From: Pelagibius litoralis
GTDB taxonomy: Bacteria > Pseudomonadota > Alphaproteobacteria > Kiloniellales > Kiloniellaceae
Direction of reading: 5' to 3'
NCBI RefSeq assembly: GCF_011683915.1
Contig: NZ_JAAQPH010000023.1
Location: forward strand, 30,388 to 94,387
Length of the DNA: 64,000 nucleotides
Part shown: piece by piece, positions 26,961 to 36,827 of the stretch
How the letters are laid out: each line of letters begins with the position of its first letter
How positions within the stretch are numbered: position 1 is the first letter of the stretch
Notes under the pieces: model-generated
Databases searched by the model: none
Told to the model about the DNA's origin: nothing
What the model saw: only the letters and a program-made list of their open reading frames with translations
Translations under genes and position numbers: made by a program

Positions 26961-28139
26961 GTGAGTGACGCTTTGATGCCGACCTATGCGCGCGCCGACC
27001 TCGCTTTCGAGCGCGGCGAAGGCCCCTATCTCTACACGGCCGACGGGCGACGATTCCTGGATTTTGCCGCCGGCATCGCGGTCAATGCGCTGGGCCACAG
27101 CCATCCCCATCTGGTGCAGGCATTGCAGGAGCAGGCGGCCAAGCTGTGGCATGTCTCGAACCTCTACACCATTCCGGAAGGCCAGCGCCTGGCCGAGCGC
27201 CTGACGGCGAACAGCTTCGCCGAGCGGATATTCTTCTGCAATTCCGGCGCCGAGGCGGTGGAGGGCGCGTTGAAGATCGCCCGCCGCTATCACTTCGCCG
27301 CCGGTCATCCGGAAAAGACGCGGGTGATCTCCTGCGCCGGCGCGTTCCACGGCCGCACCCTGACGACCCTTTCGGCGGCGGGAAACCCCAAGTATCTCGA
27401 CGGCTTCGGGCCGGTCAGCGAGGGTTTCGATTCCGTGCCTTTCGGCAACATGAACGAGCTGCGCAACGCCATCACGCCGGAAACGGCGGCGATCCTGGTG
27501 GAACCGATCCAGGGCGAGGGCGGCGTGCGCCCGGCCGATCTGGACTACCTGCGCGCCCTGCGGGCGGTCTGCGACGAATACGACCTGCTGCTGATCTTCG
27601 ATGAGATCCAATGCGGCATGGGCCGGACCGGCAAGCTCTTCGCGCATCAATGGGCCGGCATGGCGCCCGATGTCATGGCGCTGGCCAAGGGCCTGGGCAG
27701 CGGCTTTCCGATCGGCGCCATACTGGCAACGGAAAAGGCCGCCGAGGCGATGCAGCCCGGCACCCACGGCAGCACCTTCGGGGGGAACCCGCTGGCCATG
27801 GCGGTCGCCAATGCGGTGCTGGATGTGATGCTGGAGGAAGGCTTCCTGCCGGAGGTCGACCGCATCGCCCGTCTGTTGTGGCAGGAACTGAACGATCTGG
27901 TGAAGCGCTACCCCCATGTCCTCGCCGGCGTGCGGGGCGCCGGCCTGATGCTGGGCCTGCAGTGCGTCGTGCCCAATACCGAGGTGATCGCCAAGCTGCG
28001 CGAAGAGGGCCTGCTGACAGTCGGTGCGGCGGAGAACGTCATCCGCCTCCTGCCGCCGCTGATCATCGACGAGACCCAGGTGAAAGAGGCGGTTCAGGCC
28101 ATCGACCGGGCCTGTGCCAGTTGGGCCGAGGCGGCTTGA
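26961..28139 (+). CDS. argD: acetylornithine aminotransferase
   Basis: 392 residues from GTG 26961, preceded by AGGAG at 8-nt spacing; the earlier ATG at 26898 adds a non-conserved tail. Class III PLP-dependent aminotransferase: [36 protein letters not shown], the catalytic lysine in [14 protein letters not shown] and [15 protein letters not shown]. It converts N-acetylglutamate semialdehyde to N-acetylornithine in arginine synthesis (and may act on succinyl-diaminopimelate precursors). First gene of an argD-argF-hslO run. Confidence 0.93.
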   Translation: MSDALMPTYARADLAFERGEGPYLYTADGRRFLDFAAGIAVNALGHSHPHLVQALQEQAAKLWHVSNLYTIPEGQRLAERLTANSFAERIFFCNSGAEAVEGALKIARRYHFAAGHPEKTRVISCAGAFHGRTLTTLSAAGNPKYLDGFGPVSEGFDSVPFGNMNELRNAITPETAAILVEPIQGEGGVRPADLDYLRALRAVCDEYDLLLIFDEIQCGMGRTGKLFAHQWAGMAPDVMALAKGLGSGFPIGAILATEKAAEAMQPGTHGSTFGGNPLAMAVANAVLDVMLEEGFLPEVDRIARLLWQELNDLVKRYPHVLAGVRGAGLMLGLQCVVPNTEVIAKLREEGLLTVGAAENVIRLLPPLIIDETQVKEAVQAIDRACASWAEAA

Positions 28140-28140
28140 T

Positions 28141-29067
28141 ATGACATCGCAAACCGGAAACCAGCCGAAGCATTTCCTCGACCTCGACCGGCTCGATACC
28201 GCCGAGCTGCGCCTGATGCTCGATGCCGCCGGGCGCATGAAGCGCGGCGAAGCGGCGAACGGTGAAGCCAAGCTTCTGGCCGGCAAGACCCTGGCGATGA
28301 TCTTCGAGAAGCCCTCGACCCGCACCCGGGTTTCCTTCGAGGTGGCGGCCAATCAGCTGGGCGGCCAGGCCGTGGTGCTGGAGCCGAGCGGCACCCAGCT
28401 CGGCCGCGGCGAGACCGTTGCCGATACCGCCCGTGTGCTGTCGCGTTATGTCGATGCCATCATGATCCGTACCACCAAGGAAGAAATCCTTCTGGAGATG
28501 GCGGACTACGCCACGGTGCCGGTGATCAACGGGCTGACCGACGTGACCCATCCCTGTCAGTTGATGGCCGATGTGCTGACCTTCGAGGAACACCTCGGCC
28601 GGATCGACGGCAAGGTGGTGACCTGGTGCGGCGACGGCAACAACATGGCGGTGTCCTGGATCCACGCCGCGGTGCGATTCAACTTCGAACTGCGCCTGGC
28701 CTGCCCCGAGCCGCTGCGTCCGCCCCAGGCGGTGCTGGACTGGGCCGCCGCCGAGGGCGGCAAGATCGTCGTTTCCCCCGATGTCGACAGCCTGGTGAAG
28801 GATGTCGATGCGGTGGTCACCGATACCTGGGTTTCCATGGGCGACGATGACGGCGAGAGCCGCCACAACCTGCTGCGGTCCTATCAGGTGGACGAGCACG
28901 TCATGGCGCTGGCCAAGCCGAATGCGATCTTCCTGCACTGCCTGCCGGCCCATCGCGGCGACGAGGTGACGGCGGCGGTCATCGACGGGCCCCAGTCGGT
29001 GGTCTGGGACGAAGCGGAAAACCGTCTTCATGCCCAAAAAGGTATCCTGGCGTGGTGTCTCACCTGA
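28141..29067 (+). CDS. argF: ornithine carbamoyltransferase
   Basis: 308 residues from ATG 28141, one base after the argD stop. Carbamoyl-phosphate motif [11 protein letters not shown] near residue 50, HPCQ near residue 137 and ornithine-side HCLPAHRG near residue 270, all intact. Forms citrulline from ornithine and carbamoyl phosphate in the cytoplasm. Co-transcribed with argD, and its TGA overlaps the hslO start. Confidence 0.95.
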   Translation: MTSQTGNQPKHFLDLDRLDTAELRLMLDAAGRMKRGEAANGEAKLLAGKTLAMIFEKPSTRTRVSFEVAANQLGGQAVVLEPSGTQLGRGETVADTARVLSRYVDAIMIRTTKEEILLEMADYATVPVINGLTDVTHPCQLMADVLTFEEHLGRIDGKVVTWCGDGNNMAVSWIHAAVRFNFELRLACPEPLRPPQAVLDWAAAEGGKIVVSPDVDSLVKDVDAVVTDTWVSMGDDDGESRHNLLRSYQVDEHVMALAKPNAIFLHCLPAHRGDEVTAAVIDGPQSVVWDEAENRLHAQKGILAWCLT

Positions 29068-29990
29068 TGCCGGAAGGCGACAGAACAGGCCGGCGTCTCG
29101 AAGCCGACCAAGTCCAGCCCTTTCTGCTCGAATCCTCCGACATCCGGGGGCGGCTTCTGAGGCTGGAGCGGGTCAGCAGCGAGATCCTGCGGCGCCACGA
29201 TTATCCCGATCCCGTGGCGCAACTGCTGGCCGAGATGCTGGCGCTCTGCGGCGGGCTCTCCGCGATGCTGAAGTACGAGGGCATCTTCACCCTGCAGGCC
29301 AGCGGTGATGGCCCGATCAGGGTCATGGTCGTGGATGTGACGTCCGAGGGGGCCATGCGGGGTTATGCCGGTTTTGACCGGGAGAGGTTGGCGCAGGCCG
29401 TGACCGATGCCGGGGGCGACAGGCCGACGGTGCCGGCCCTGTTCGGCAAGGGCTCTCTGGCCTTCACCGTGGATCAGGGCGACTACAGCGATCGCTATCA
29501 GGGGATCGTGGCCTTGGACGGCGACACTCTGGCGGACTGCCTGCAGCACTACTTTATGCAATCGGAACAACTGCAGAGCGGGATCGTGCTGGCGGCGGGG
29601 CGGCGTGGCGACGGCTGGGTGTCGGCGGCACTGGTGCTGCAGCGCCTGCCGGAGGAGAGCGTCGGCGAGATCGATGATGAAGACGACTGGCGCCGGGCCA
29701 TGGTGCTGCAGGCAAGCTGCCGGCCGGACGAACTGCTCGACGACGGCCTGCCGCTGAACGACCTGCTCTATCGCCTGTTTCACGAAGAGGGGGTCCGGGT
29801 CTTCGAGCCGCGCCCGCTGGTGGAGGCCTGCCGCTGTTCCGGGGAGCGGCTGGAAGCGGTTCTGGGCGCCATGCCGCGCCCGGAGATCGAAGAACTGAAG
29901 ATCGACGGTGCGGTTGAGGTCACCTGTGAGTTCTGCACCCGGGTCTATCGCTTCGACGAAGACGACCTGGAGCGCATCTACGCGCCTTGA
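29067..29990 (+). CDS. hslO: Hsp33 redox-regulated chaperone
   Basis: 307 residues from ATG 29067, which overlaps the argF stop (TGATG); GTG 29052 is an alternative. The zinc-redox switch is complete: CRC near residue 260 and CEFC near residue 289 give CxC and CxxC. Oxidation releases zinc and activates holdase function for unfolded proteins in the cytoplasm. Linkage of hslO to argF is common in alphaproteobacteria. Confidence 0.92.
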   Translation: MPEGDRTGRRLEADQVQPFLLESSDIRGRLLRLERVSSEILRRHDYPDPVAQLLAEMLALCGGLSAMLKYEGIFTLQASGDGPIRVMVVDVTSEGAMRGYAGFDRERLAQAVTDAGGDRPTVPALFGKGSLAFTVDQGDYSDRYQGIVALDGDTLADCLQHYFMQSEQLQSGIVLAAGRRGDGWVSAALVLQRLPEESVGEIDDEDDWRRAMVLQASCRPDELLDDGLPLNDLLYRLFHEEGVRVFEPRPLVEACRCSGERLEAVLGAMPRPEIEELKIDGAVEVTCEFCTRVYRFDEDDLERIYAP

Positions 29991-30055
29991 TCCTGCCCAA
30001 TTCTCTCACTATGCCTGTCGTTTCGCTGTCATTGATCATTCAAGGAATGCCCGGT

Positions 30056-30646
30056 ATGCGCGCCTTGGTCAGGCCTTTCTTCGCCTTTGCAATCCTGGGC
30101 GGCCTTTTGGCTGCCTGCAGCTTCGATGAACCGCAAAACCGCTTTGCGGATATCACCTACGGCCATCTTCCCGAAATCGGGCTCGATGTCGGCGATGTTC
30201 GCATCGAACAGGCCTATGTGACGCCGGGCAAGGCCCCCAACGTGGAGCACCGTTTTCCGGTAAAGCCGAACGACGCGGCGGTGCGCTGGGCGCAGGACCG
30301 CCTGGAGGCCGAAGGCGACCGCTTGGTGTTCCGTTACATCGTGCGCGAAGCCTCGGCCGTCGAGACGCCCCTGCCGACCGAAAGCGGCGTTACCGGCCTG
30401 CTGACCACCGATCAGTCGGAGCGCTATGAGGCCCGTATCGTCGTTGATATGGAGATCCTCGACGGACGCCAGGTTCAAGCCACGGCCAGGGCCGAGGCGC
30501 GGCGCTCCATCACCGTGCCGGAGGACATTACGCTGAAAGAGCGCGAGCAGATCTGGTACAAATTGACCGAGAACGCCATGAACGACCTCAACACACAGCT
30601 TGAGGACACCATCCGCAGTGCTTTTTTCCCCTACATCGTTCTGTAG
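30056..30646 (+). CDS. lipoprotein of unknown function
   Basis: 196 residues from ATG 30056, with AAGGA at 9-nt spacing; in-frame ATGs upstream lack this. Signal MRALVRPFFAFAILGGLLAA with lipobox cysteine (LAAC) then SFDEPQNRF. The mature chain has the pattern DVRIEQAYVTPGKAPNVEHR, FPVKPNDAAVRWAQDRLEAE and ends in DTIRSAFFPYIVL; two mixed alpha/beta halves, no membrane segment. Outer-membrane lipoprotein (Asp is absent at +2: Ser). Family not assigned. It sits 15 bp before murI on the same strand. Confidence 0.75.
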   Translation: MRALVRPFFAFAILGGLLAACSFDEPQNRFADITYGHLPEIGLDVGDVRIEQAYVTPGKAPNVEHRFPVKPNDAAVRWAQDRLEAEGDRLVFRYIVREASAVETPLPTESGVTGLLTTDQSERYEARIVVDMEILDGRQVQATARAEARRSITVPEDITLKEREQIWYKLTENAMNDLNTQLEDTIRSAFFPYIVL

Positions 30647-30661
30647 CGGAGCGCCGGGCGC

Positions 30662-31522
30662 ATGATCGGAGTCTTCGACTCCGGTCACGGCGGCCTCACC
30701 GTGCTGCATGCCCTGACCCAGCGCATGCCGGCGGCGTCTTTCACTTATTTCGGCGACCATGGCAACGCGCCCTATGGCCCGCGGCCGGAAGGGGAGATCT
30801 ACACGCTGACCCTGGCCGCGGTTGAGCGCCTCTTCGCCGAGGGTTGCAGCCTGGTGCTGATTGCCTGCAATACCGCCTCCGCCGTCGCTCTGCGCAGGCT
30901 GCAGCAGGACTGGCTGCCCGATGCGGCGCCGGAGCGCCGGGTGCTCGGTGTTTTCGTACCCATGGTCGAGGCGCTCAGCGCGGTTTCCTGGCGCGACGGT
31001 GCGCCGGGGCCCAAGCGGGTGCCGGAGGACGGCATGGTTGCCGTCTTCGCCACCCAGCGCACCATTCATTCCGGGGCCTATCCCTTCGAGGTCGGCCTGC
31101 GCGCGCCGCGGATGCGGGTGGTCAGTCAGGCCTGCCCCAATCTCGTCGCTGCCATAGAGGCGGATGAACCGGAAGATGTGCTGCACGACTTGGTCACCGG
31201 CTATGTCGCGGCAATGCTGAAGCAGACGGAGGGCCGTGTGCCTGAGGCGGCGGTGCTCGGCTGTACGCATTATCCCCTGGTGGCGCACCTCTTCGCGGCG
31301 GTCCTGCCGTCTTCCGTACAGTTGCTAGACCAGCCGACCATTGTCGCCGACAGCCTGGCCGACTACCTGACCCGCCATCCGCGATTCGCAGTTGAGTCGG
31401 GGCAGACCGGCGCGCGGCGCTTCCTCACCTCGGGCGATCCGGCGCGGGTGGCCGCTTTCGCCAGCCGCTTCTTCGGGTCCGAGGTTACCTTCCAGGCGGT
31501 GGGCGAACTGAACCTGCTTTAA
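30662..31522 (+). CDS. murI: glutamate racemase
   Basis: 286 residues. GVFDSGHGGLTVLHAL at the N-terminus (family usually GVGG), FGDHGNAPYG, the first catalytic cysteine in IACNTASAVALR near residue 73 and the second in GCTHYPLVAH near residue 200. It supplies D-glutamate for peptidoglycan. The His in SGHGG replaces a usual Val but is not catalytic. Convergent with argE, 16 bp apart. Confidence 0.9.
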   Translation: MIGVFDSGHGGLTVLHALTQRMPAASFTYFGDHGNAPYGPRPEGEIYTLTLAAVERLFAEGCSLVLIACNTASAVALRRLQQDWLPDAAPERRVLGVFVPMVEALSAVSWRDGAPGPKRVPEDGMVAVFATQRTIHSGAYPFEVGLRAPRMRVVSQACPNLVAAIEADEPEDVLHDLVTGYVAAMLKQTEGRVPEAAVLGCTHYPLVAHLFAAVLPSSVQLLDQPTIVADSLADYLTRHPRFAVESGQTGARRFLTSGDPARVAAFASRFFGSEVTFQAVGELNLL

Positions 31523-31538
31523 TTCAGGCCTGCTTCAG

Positions 31539-32696
31539 TCAGGCTGCGGCCCAGTCGCGCAGTTTCAGCATGAAGGCCTCGCAGGCCGCGACCTGTTCCA
31601 GGGCGATGTACTCGTTGGCCTGGTGGGCCTGGTCGATGGAGCCCGGCCCGAAGACAACGGTCGAGAGGCCGGCTGCCTGAAACAGACCTCCCTCGGTTCC
31701 GAAGGAAACGACGCCGCTGTCGTTGGCGCCGGTGAGGCGGCGAACCAGGGTCTCCGCCGCGCCGTCGCGTTCGGGGGAGAGGGGCAGAACGGTTGCCGGG
31801 CGCAGCGTTTCGATGCTGGCCTCGGGCGCGAACTCGCGCAGTTTCGGCAGAACCTCGTCGCGGGCGAAACGGTCGACCTCGGCGATGATGGCCTCGGTGT
31901 CCTCGCCCGGAACGGGCCGGAACTCCCAGGTGAAGCGACAGTCCTGCGCCACGATGTTGACTGCCTTGCCGCCGTTGACCTCACCCAGGTTGAAGGTTGT
32001 GTAGGGCGGGTTGAAGGGGTTGTTCGGATCGGCGGCCGCGCGCTTGGCCTCGGCGAGGCCTGCGATATGGGCGATGATCTTCCCGGCCGCCATGATGGCG
32101 TTGGCGCCGAGCTGCGGCAGGCTGGAATGGGCCGCCTGTCCCTTGATGCGGGTTTCGAAGAGAAAGCAGCCCTTGTGGCCGTTGACGATCTGCATGGAGG
32201 TCGGCTCGCCGACGATGACCAGCGCCGGTTCTGGCAGATGCTGGGTCAGGTCGTCGATCAGGGCGGGAACGCCGGTACAGCCGACCTCTTCGTCGTAGGA
32301 AAAGGCCAGGTGGATCGGCCGCTTCAAGGGGCGGGCGTTGAACTCGGGCACCAGCCCCATGGCAATGGCCAGGAAGCTTTTCATGTCGGCGGTGCCCCGG
32401 CCATAGAGATAGCCGCCGTCTTCGAAGAGGGTGAAGGGATCGCGGTCCCAGGGCTGCCCCTCGACCGGCACGACATCGCTGTGCCCCGACAGTACCACGC
32501 CGCCGGGAACACCCGGGCCCAGGCTGGCCAGAAGATTGGCCTTGCTGCCGTCGGCGTTGCTGCTGCGGCGGCAGCGCGCACCCTGGCTCTCCAGATAGTC
32601 CTGCGCAAAATCGATCAACGCCGTGTTCGACTTGGCGGAGACGGTATCGAAGCCGACGAGGCGGGCGATCATGTCGCGAGAGGATTGGCGGATCAT
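31539..32696 (-). CDS. argE: acetylornithine deacetylase (M20 family)
   Basis: 385 residues, usual ArgE length. Metal-binding histidine in GHSDVVPVEGQPW near residue 71, bridging aspartate in GRGTADMKSFLA near 101, and catalytic glutamates in SYDEEVGCTG near 133; dimerisation domain follows from about 180. Releases ornithine from N-acetylornithine. Separated from argD-argF by 2.5 kb and on the other strand. Confidence 0.9.
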   Translation of the reverse strand: MIRQSSRDMIARLVGFDTVSAKSNTALIDFAQDYLESQGARCRRSSNADGSKANLLASLGPGVPGGVVLSGHSDVVPVEGQPWDRDPFTLFEDGGYLYGRGTADMKSFLAIAMGLVPEFNARPLKRPIHLAFSYDEEVGCTGVPALIDDLTQHLPEPALVIVGEPTSMQIVNGHKGCFLFETRIKGQAAHSSLPQLGANAIMAAGKIIAHIAGLAEAKRAAADPNNPFNPPYTTFNLGEVNGGKAVNIVAQDCRFTWEFRPVPGEDTEAIIAEVDRFARDEVLPKLREFAPEASIETLRPATVLPLSPERDGAAETLVRRLTGANDSGVVSFGTEGGLFQAAGLSTVVFGPGSIDQAHQANEYIALEQVAACEAFMLKLRDWAAA

Positions 32697-32706
32697 CGCT
32701 CTTATT

Positions 32707-34152
32707 CTATCCGCGCCAGAATGAGGGAGCCAGCAGGATCAGAACCGTAAAGAGCTCGAGGCGCCCCAGCAGCATGCCGACGGACAGCAGCAGCTTGGCG
32801 CTGTCCGGCAGGGTTGCGTAGGTGCCGGACGGGCCGATGACGTCACCCAGGCCGGGGCCGACATTGGCGATGGCCGAGGCCGCGCCGGATACCGCGGTGA
32901 CGAAGTCCAGCCCGGTCAGACCGAGCCCGATGGTCAGCAGGGCGAAACAGACGGCAAAGAGAAAGAAAAACGACATCACCGAAGAGGCAACGGCTTCGGG
33001 AATCGGTTTCTTGTTGTAGTAGGGAAAGAACACGCCGTTGGGCTGCATCAGCCGCTGAAGCTGAGCCCGGGCGGTGGAATGGAGCACCTGCAGGCGGAAG
33101 ATCTTGATCCCGCAGGTGGTCGAGCCGGCGCAGCCGCCGACGAACATCAAGACGAACATGATGGAGAGCACGAAACTGCCCCAGGCATTGTAGTCGGCGG
33201 TGGAAAAGCCGCTGCCGGTCATCACCGATATCACGTTGAAGGTGGCGTAGCGCAGGGCGTCCAGCGGCCCCATCAACGATGTTGCCACCAGCCAGAGCGC
33301 GACCAGGACGATGGCGGCGCCCAGGATGCAGAAGAACCAGCGGACCTGGGCGTCGGCGAAGACCGGGCGCAGGTCGCCGCGGATCACCCGCAGGTACAGC
33401 ACGAAGGGGATCGAGCCCAGCACCATCACGAAGCTCATGGTCCAATCGACCGCCGGGTTGGCGAAATGTCCGACCGAGGCGTCGTAGGTCGAGAAGCCGC
33501 CCGTTGCGATGGAGGTCATGGCATGGGCGACGGCATCGAAGGTGTTCATGCCCACCGACCAGAACAGGATCGCCGCCACCGCTGTCAGGAAAACGTAGAT
33601 AATCGAAATGCCGCCGGCGATCTGCGCGGCCCGGGGCAACACCTTGTCGGTATCGAAGGCCTCGACCCGAAACATCTGCATGCCGCCGACCTGAAGGACC
33701 GGCAGGATGGCGACGGCCATGACGATGATACCGACGCCGCCCAGCCATTGCAGGATGGCGCGCCACAGCAGAATGCCGGGCGGGGCGAAGTCCAGGCCGA
33801 CGATCACCGTGGCGCCGGTGGTGGTGACGCCGGACATGGATTCGAAGAAGGCGTCGGTGAAGCTCAGCTCCAGCTCGGAGAAGGTGAAGGGCAGGGCACC
33901 GAAGACCGCGATGACGAACCATGCCAGATTGGTCATGACGAAGGCCTGGCGCAGCGAGAAGTTGCCGAGGCGCGAGCGTGTCGTCAGCATCATCGAGACC
34001 CCGGTGAACAGGGTGACGGCCGCGGCCTTGGAGAACACCAGCCAGTCCGGGTGGCCGACGGCGGCGTCGACGATAGCCGGAATGATCATGGCGATCGCCA
34101 GGACGGTGATCAGGATCCCGATGATAAAGAAGACCGGGCGCAGTTCGATCAT
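32707..34152 (-). CDS. trkH: TrkH family potassium uptake protein
   Basis: 481 residues, about ten to twelve membrane helices arranged as four M-P-M units. Selectivity-filter segments with the key glycines: TTTGATV near 113, ATGGFST near 220, MTGSGFST near 312 and ANVGPGLGD near 435. Inner-membrane K+ channel subunit that needs a cytoplasmic TrkA, which is not in the window. Ten bp after the argE start on the same strand, so the two could be co-transcribed. 276 bp upstream (34153-34428) show no gene. Confidence 0.92.
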   Translation of the reverse strand: MIELRPVFFIIGILITVLAIAMIIPAIVDAAVGHPDWLVFSKAAAVTLFTGVSMMLTTRSRLGNFSLRQAFVMTNLAWFVIAVFGALPFTFSELELSFTDAFFESMSGVTTTGATVIVGLDFAPPGILLWRAILQWLGGVGIIVMAVAILPVLQVGGMQMFRVEAFDTDKVLPRAAQIAGGISIIYVFLTAVAAILFWSVGMNTFDAVAHAMTSIATGGFSTYDASVGHFANPAVDWTMSFVMVLGSIPFVLYLRVIRGDLRPVFADAQVRWFFCILGAAIVLVALWLVATSLMGPLDALRYATFNVISVMTGSGFSTADYNAWGSFVLSIMFVLMFVGGCAGSTTCGIKIFRLQVLHSTARAQLQRLMQPNGVFFPYYNKKPIPEAVASSVMSFFFLFAVCFALLTIGLGLTGLDFVTAVSGAASAIANVGPGLGDVIGPSGTYATLPDSAKLLLSVGMLLGRLELFTVLILLAPSFWRG

Positions 34153-34428
34153 CGTTGCCGTCCGTGCGCTGCGATCGCCGTGCCGGTTTGGGTTGCGCCC
34201 GCAGGCCGTCGCCCAATCCTGTTGGTCGGCTGTTTCATGCGTCGCCGCTGCCGGGATCTAGTCGGCTGCATTGCTGCGGAAGGGGCCGAGCCTGCGGGTG
34301 ATGCGTCGCCCGGCTGGCTGCTGGCCGGTAGCAAACGGCTGACTACTGTGGCTTTCGCTCACGCGCTTAGATTCCCCCTCTTCGGCAAGCGGCCCGGCCC
34401 CACAACCGCCGATGCCCTGCAGCATGCT

Positions 34429-34821
34429 TTAGTTGAGTTGCACGGGCTGATGGGGGCTGTCCAGCGAAAAGGCCGGAATCTCAACGTCGAAGCGGCGCCC
34501 GTCGGCGCTTTCCATTTCGTAGCTGCCGACCATGATGCCGGACGGTGTCGTCAGGGGCGTGCCGCTGGTGTACTCGAAGCTTTCTCCGGGCTCCAGGGTC
34601 GGTTGCTCGCCGACCACACCGGCGCCGCGGACTTCCTGCATACGGCCCATGGAATCCGTGATCCGCCAGTGGCGGTTCAGCAGTTGAACGGTCTCGAAGC
34701 CGGCATTCTCAATGGTGACCTGATAGGCCCAGACATAATGCCCGTCGGTGGGTGAGGACTGTTCGTCCAAGTAGATCGGCTTGACCGTCACGTTTATGGA
34801 TTGGGTGGTCGCGCTGTACAT
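34429..34821 (-). CDS. apaG: ApaG protein
   Basis: 130 residues from ATG 34821 ([20 protein letters not shown]); the open frame upstream contains a terminator hairpin and is not coding. Fibronectin-III-like fold with the ApaG signature [56 protein letters not shown]. The family is linked to divalent cation tolerance and Ap4A metabolism, mechanism unclear. Length typical. Confidence 0.93.
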   Translation of the reverse strand: MYSATTQSINVTVKPIYLDEQSSPTDGHYVWAYQVTIENAGFETVQLLNRHWRITDSMGRMQEVRGAGVVGEQPTLEPGESFEYTSGTPLTTPSGIMVGSYEMESADGRRFDVEIPAFSLDSPHQPVQLN

Positions 34822-34932
34822 GATCCTGAGGGTTCCTTTTCGGCCGGATACAGAGGCTGGAGCAAGCTCCCCGCTCTCCCCCGGCAATATCTGATCTTCC
34901 CCCAGCTTACGCCCTGATCGGCAGACAAGAAA

Positions 34933-34964
34933 GGGCCGGAGCCCCATAACGATGGCTCCGGCCC
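34933..34964 (-). terminator. rho-independent terminator of the OmpA-like gene
   Basis: Perfect 11-bp stem GGGCCGGAGCC / GGCTCCGGCCC with a 10-nt loop, followed on the minus strand by TTTCTTGT. It lies 20 bp past the stop of the OmpA-like lipoprotein gene and ahead of apaG. Confidence 0.85.
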
Positions 34965-34984
34965 ATTTCAGCTTCATGTCATTG

Positions 34985-35854
34985 TTATTGTGGGTTTATT
35001 TCCACACGTCGGTTGGCCTGCTCCTGCACCCCGTCGGCGGTCGGAACGGCCGGTTCCGCCTCGCCGCGCCCGGCCACGAACAGACCGTCGGGATCGGCGC
35101 CTTTGCCGGTCAGGGCATCGCGGACCGCGTTGGCGCGGCGCAGCGACAGTTCCAGATTGTAATCTTCCGAGCCGGCCCGGTCGGCGTGGCCGGTCACGGA
35201 GAATTCGCTGAAGCCTGAAGAGCCCGATGCGGCAATGGCTTCATCGATCACGGCAGCACCGGCCGGGGTGATCTGGTCGCTGTCGAAATCGAAGAACAGG
35301 ACAAAGGACTGCGGCGCAACAGCGGGCGGCGGTGCCGGCGCTGGGGCGGGTGCGGGCGCCGGGGCGGCGGCCATCATGCCTTCCAGGCGCTCCAGCGCCG
35401 CGTAGAACTCCTCGCGGCAGCGCGCGATATGGTCCAGCTGATGCCCTTCTTCCTGCTGTTCGACCCAGCAGTCGAAGCGGGACTGGGCGATGGCCGCATC
35501 TTCCGGCGCCTTGGTTCTGGCACTGGCATCCAGCAGTGTCACGAGCCGCGATCGGGCGGTCGAGAACTCGTCGACCATGGAATCCGGCAGATGCCATTCG
35601 TTGACGACCTCGGGCTGAACCTCACTGCCTTCGGCGGCCAGCAGGCCTTTTCTTGCGTAGAGGTCGGCCGATTCCCAGTCGACCATCTCGTCGGCCTCAA
35701 AAACCGTCAGGTCCTTGTATTCGCTGGCGAGCGCCTGGGTGAAGGGTGAGCCTGTACCCTCCGCCTCACGCATCTCGTCGACGTTGTACCCGGCAACGCA
35801 GCCGCTGAGCAGAGCGGCGGCGGCCAATGAGGCTAGTATTTTCGGTAACATCAT
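34985..35854 (-). CDS. OmpA-family outer-membrane lipoprotein
   Basis: 289 residues from the ATG pair at 35854/35851. Lipoprotein signal [20 protein letters not shown] (lipobox LSGC). The middle region is helical with two cysteines ([16 protein letters not shown]), followed by a Pro/Ala linker near residue 165 and an OmpA C-terminal domain with [14 protein letters not shown] and [20 protein letters not shown], which binds peptidoglycan diaminopimelate. It tethers the outer membrane to the wall. Own terminator downstream; 250 bp upstream hold only the end of repeat R2 copy C. Confidence 0.9.
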   Translation of the reverse strand: MMLPKILASLAAAALLSGCVAGYNVDEMREAEGTGSPFTQALASEYKDLTVFEADEMVDWESADLYARKGLLAAEGSEVQPEVVNEWHLPDSMVDEFSTARSRLVTLLDASARTKAPEDAAIAQSRFDCWVEQQEEGHQLDHIARCREEFYAALERLEGMMAAAPAPAPAPAPAPPPAVAPQSFVLFFDFDSDQITPAGAAVIDEAIAASGSSGFSEFSVTGHADRAGSEDYNLELSLRRANAVRDALTGKGADPDGLFVAGRGEAEPAVPTADGVQEQANRRVEINPQ

Positions 35855-36080
35855 TTCCGAACATCTCCCGTTGAATGAAAGCCGACCTTGGAAATCATTT
35901 TGGTAGGTTGAACAGTTTTGGGTTGTGCTTTCTTTGGATTTTTCACGCACAGATAGGAGGTTCGCCTACAATCGAATAGGCGGCAGCCTCCGCCCAAAGG
36001 GGGCGAGTCAAAGGTAAGACGGTCGATATGAGAAATTATTCCGACGCGATGCCAAAGGCTTAGGCAAGTACCCGTCGTCG

Positions 36081-36108
36081 GGTGCCGTTTAAGTCGAAAA
36101 GACTCTAG
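36081..36108 (-). repeat. R2 MITE-like repeat, copy C (solo left end)
   Basis: On the minus strand CTAGAGTCTTTTCGACTTA followed by AACGGCACC, the R2 left terminus without the central palindrome. The CTAG (36105-36108) is also the stop codon of the ynjD-like gene. Confidence 0.75.
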
Positions 36109-36827
36109 GAATGATGCGGGCCGCTTTGGCTGAGCCGCGGGGTCTTGGTGGCAAGCATCCGGCCGGCGGCATCTATTTCCAGAACCGGCCCGCCTGCGTC
36201 GGTGGCATCCTGGGGGTCGTGGGTGACCAAGAGGGTCGGCAGAGCCTGGGCCCGGGCGTGATCGAAGACGAAACTGCGGAACCTGGCCCTGAGGGCGACA
36301 TCCAGTTTGGCGAAGGGCTCGTCGAGCAGCAGGGCGCAGGGCTCCGACAGCAGGGTGCGCAGCAGGGCGACGCGTGCCCGCTGGCCGCCCGAGAGGGTGA
36401 CCGGATCGCGGTCGTAAAATTCGGCCATGTCGGCCTCGGCCAGCGCCTCCTCGATACGGGCGCGCCTGGTTTTGCGGTCGCGCATCTCCGGCGGCAGGCC
36501 GAAGGCCAGGTTGCCGGCGACTGAGAGGTGGGGAAACAGCAGGTCGTCCTGAAACAGGATGCCGATGCGGCGTTCTTCCGGCGGGCGGTCGCCGATTTCC
36601 GCGCCGTTCAGGAGAAGCCGGCCGGCTCCCGTGAGGGCCGGATCCAGGGTGCCGCAGACAAAGGCCAGCAGGCTGGATTTACCGCAACCGCTGGGTCCCA
36701 TCACGGTGACGACCTCGCCGGGCGCAACCGTCAGGCTGAGGGGGCCGAGAAATCGCTGCCCGCCGTGCGCCAGCTCCACCTGACGCAGGGCGAGGCCATA
36801 GTCCTTGGCGACCGAAACCACGGTCAT
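36105..36827 (-). CDS. ynjD: ABC importer ATPase (YnjD-like)
   Basis: 240 residues from ATG 36827, which overlaps the permease stop (ATGA). Walker A GPSGCGKSS near residue 45, signature LSGGQRARVALLRTLL near 145, Walker B ALLLDEPFAKLD and H-loop VTHDPQDA. It resembles the E. coli YnjD and thiamine/spermidine-type import ATPases. Its stop TAG is provided by the terminal CTAG of a solo R2 end. Energises the fused permease upstream. Confidence 0.85.
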   Translation of the reverse strand: MTVVSVAKDYGLALRQVELAHGGQRFLGPLSLTVAPGEVVTVMGPSGCGKSSLLAFVCGTLDPALTGAGRLLLNGAEIGDRPPEERRIGILFQDDLLFPHLSVAGNLAFGLPPEMRDRKTRRARIEEALAEADMAEFYDRDPVTLSGGQRARVALLRTLLSEPCALLLDEPFAKLDVALRARFRSFVFDHARAQALPTLLVTHDPQDATDAGGPVLEIDAAGRMLATKTPRLSQSGPHHS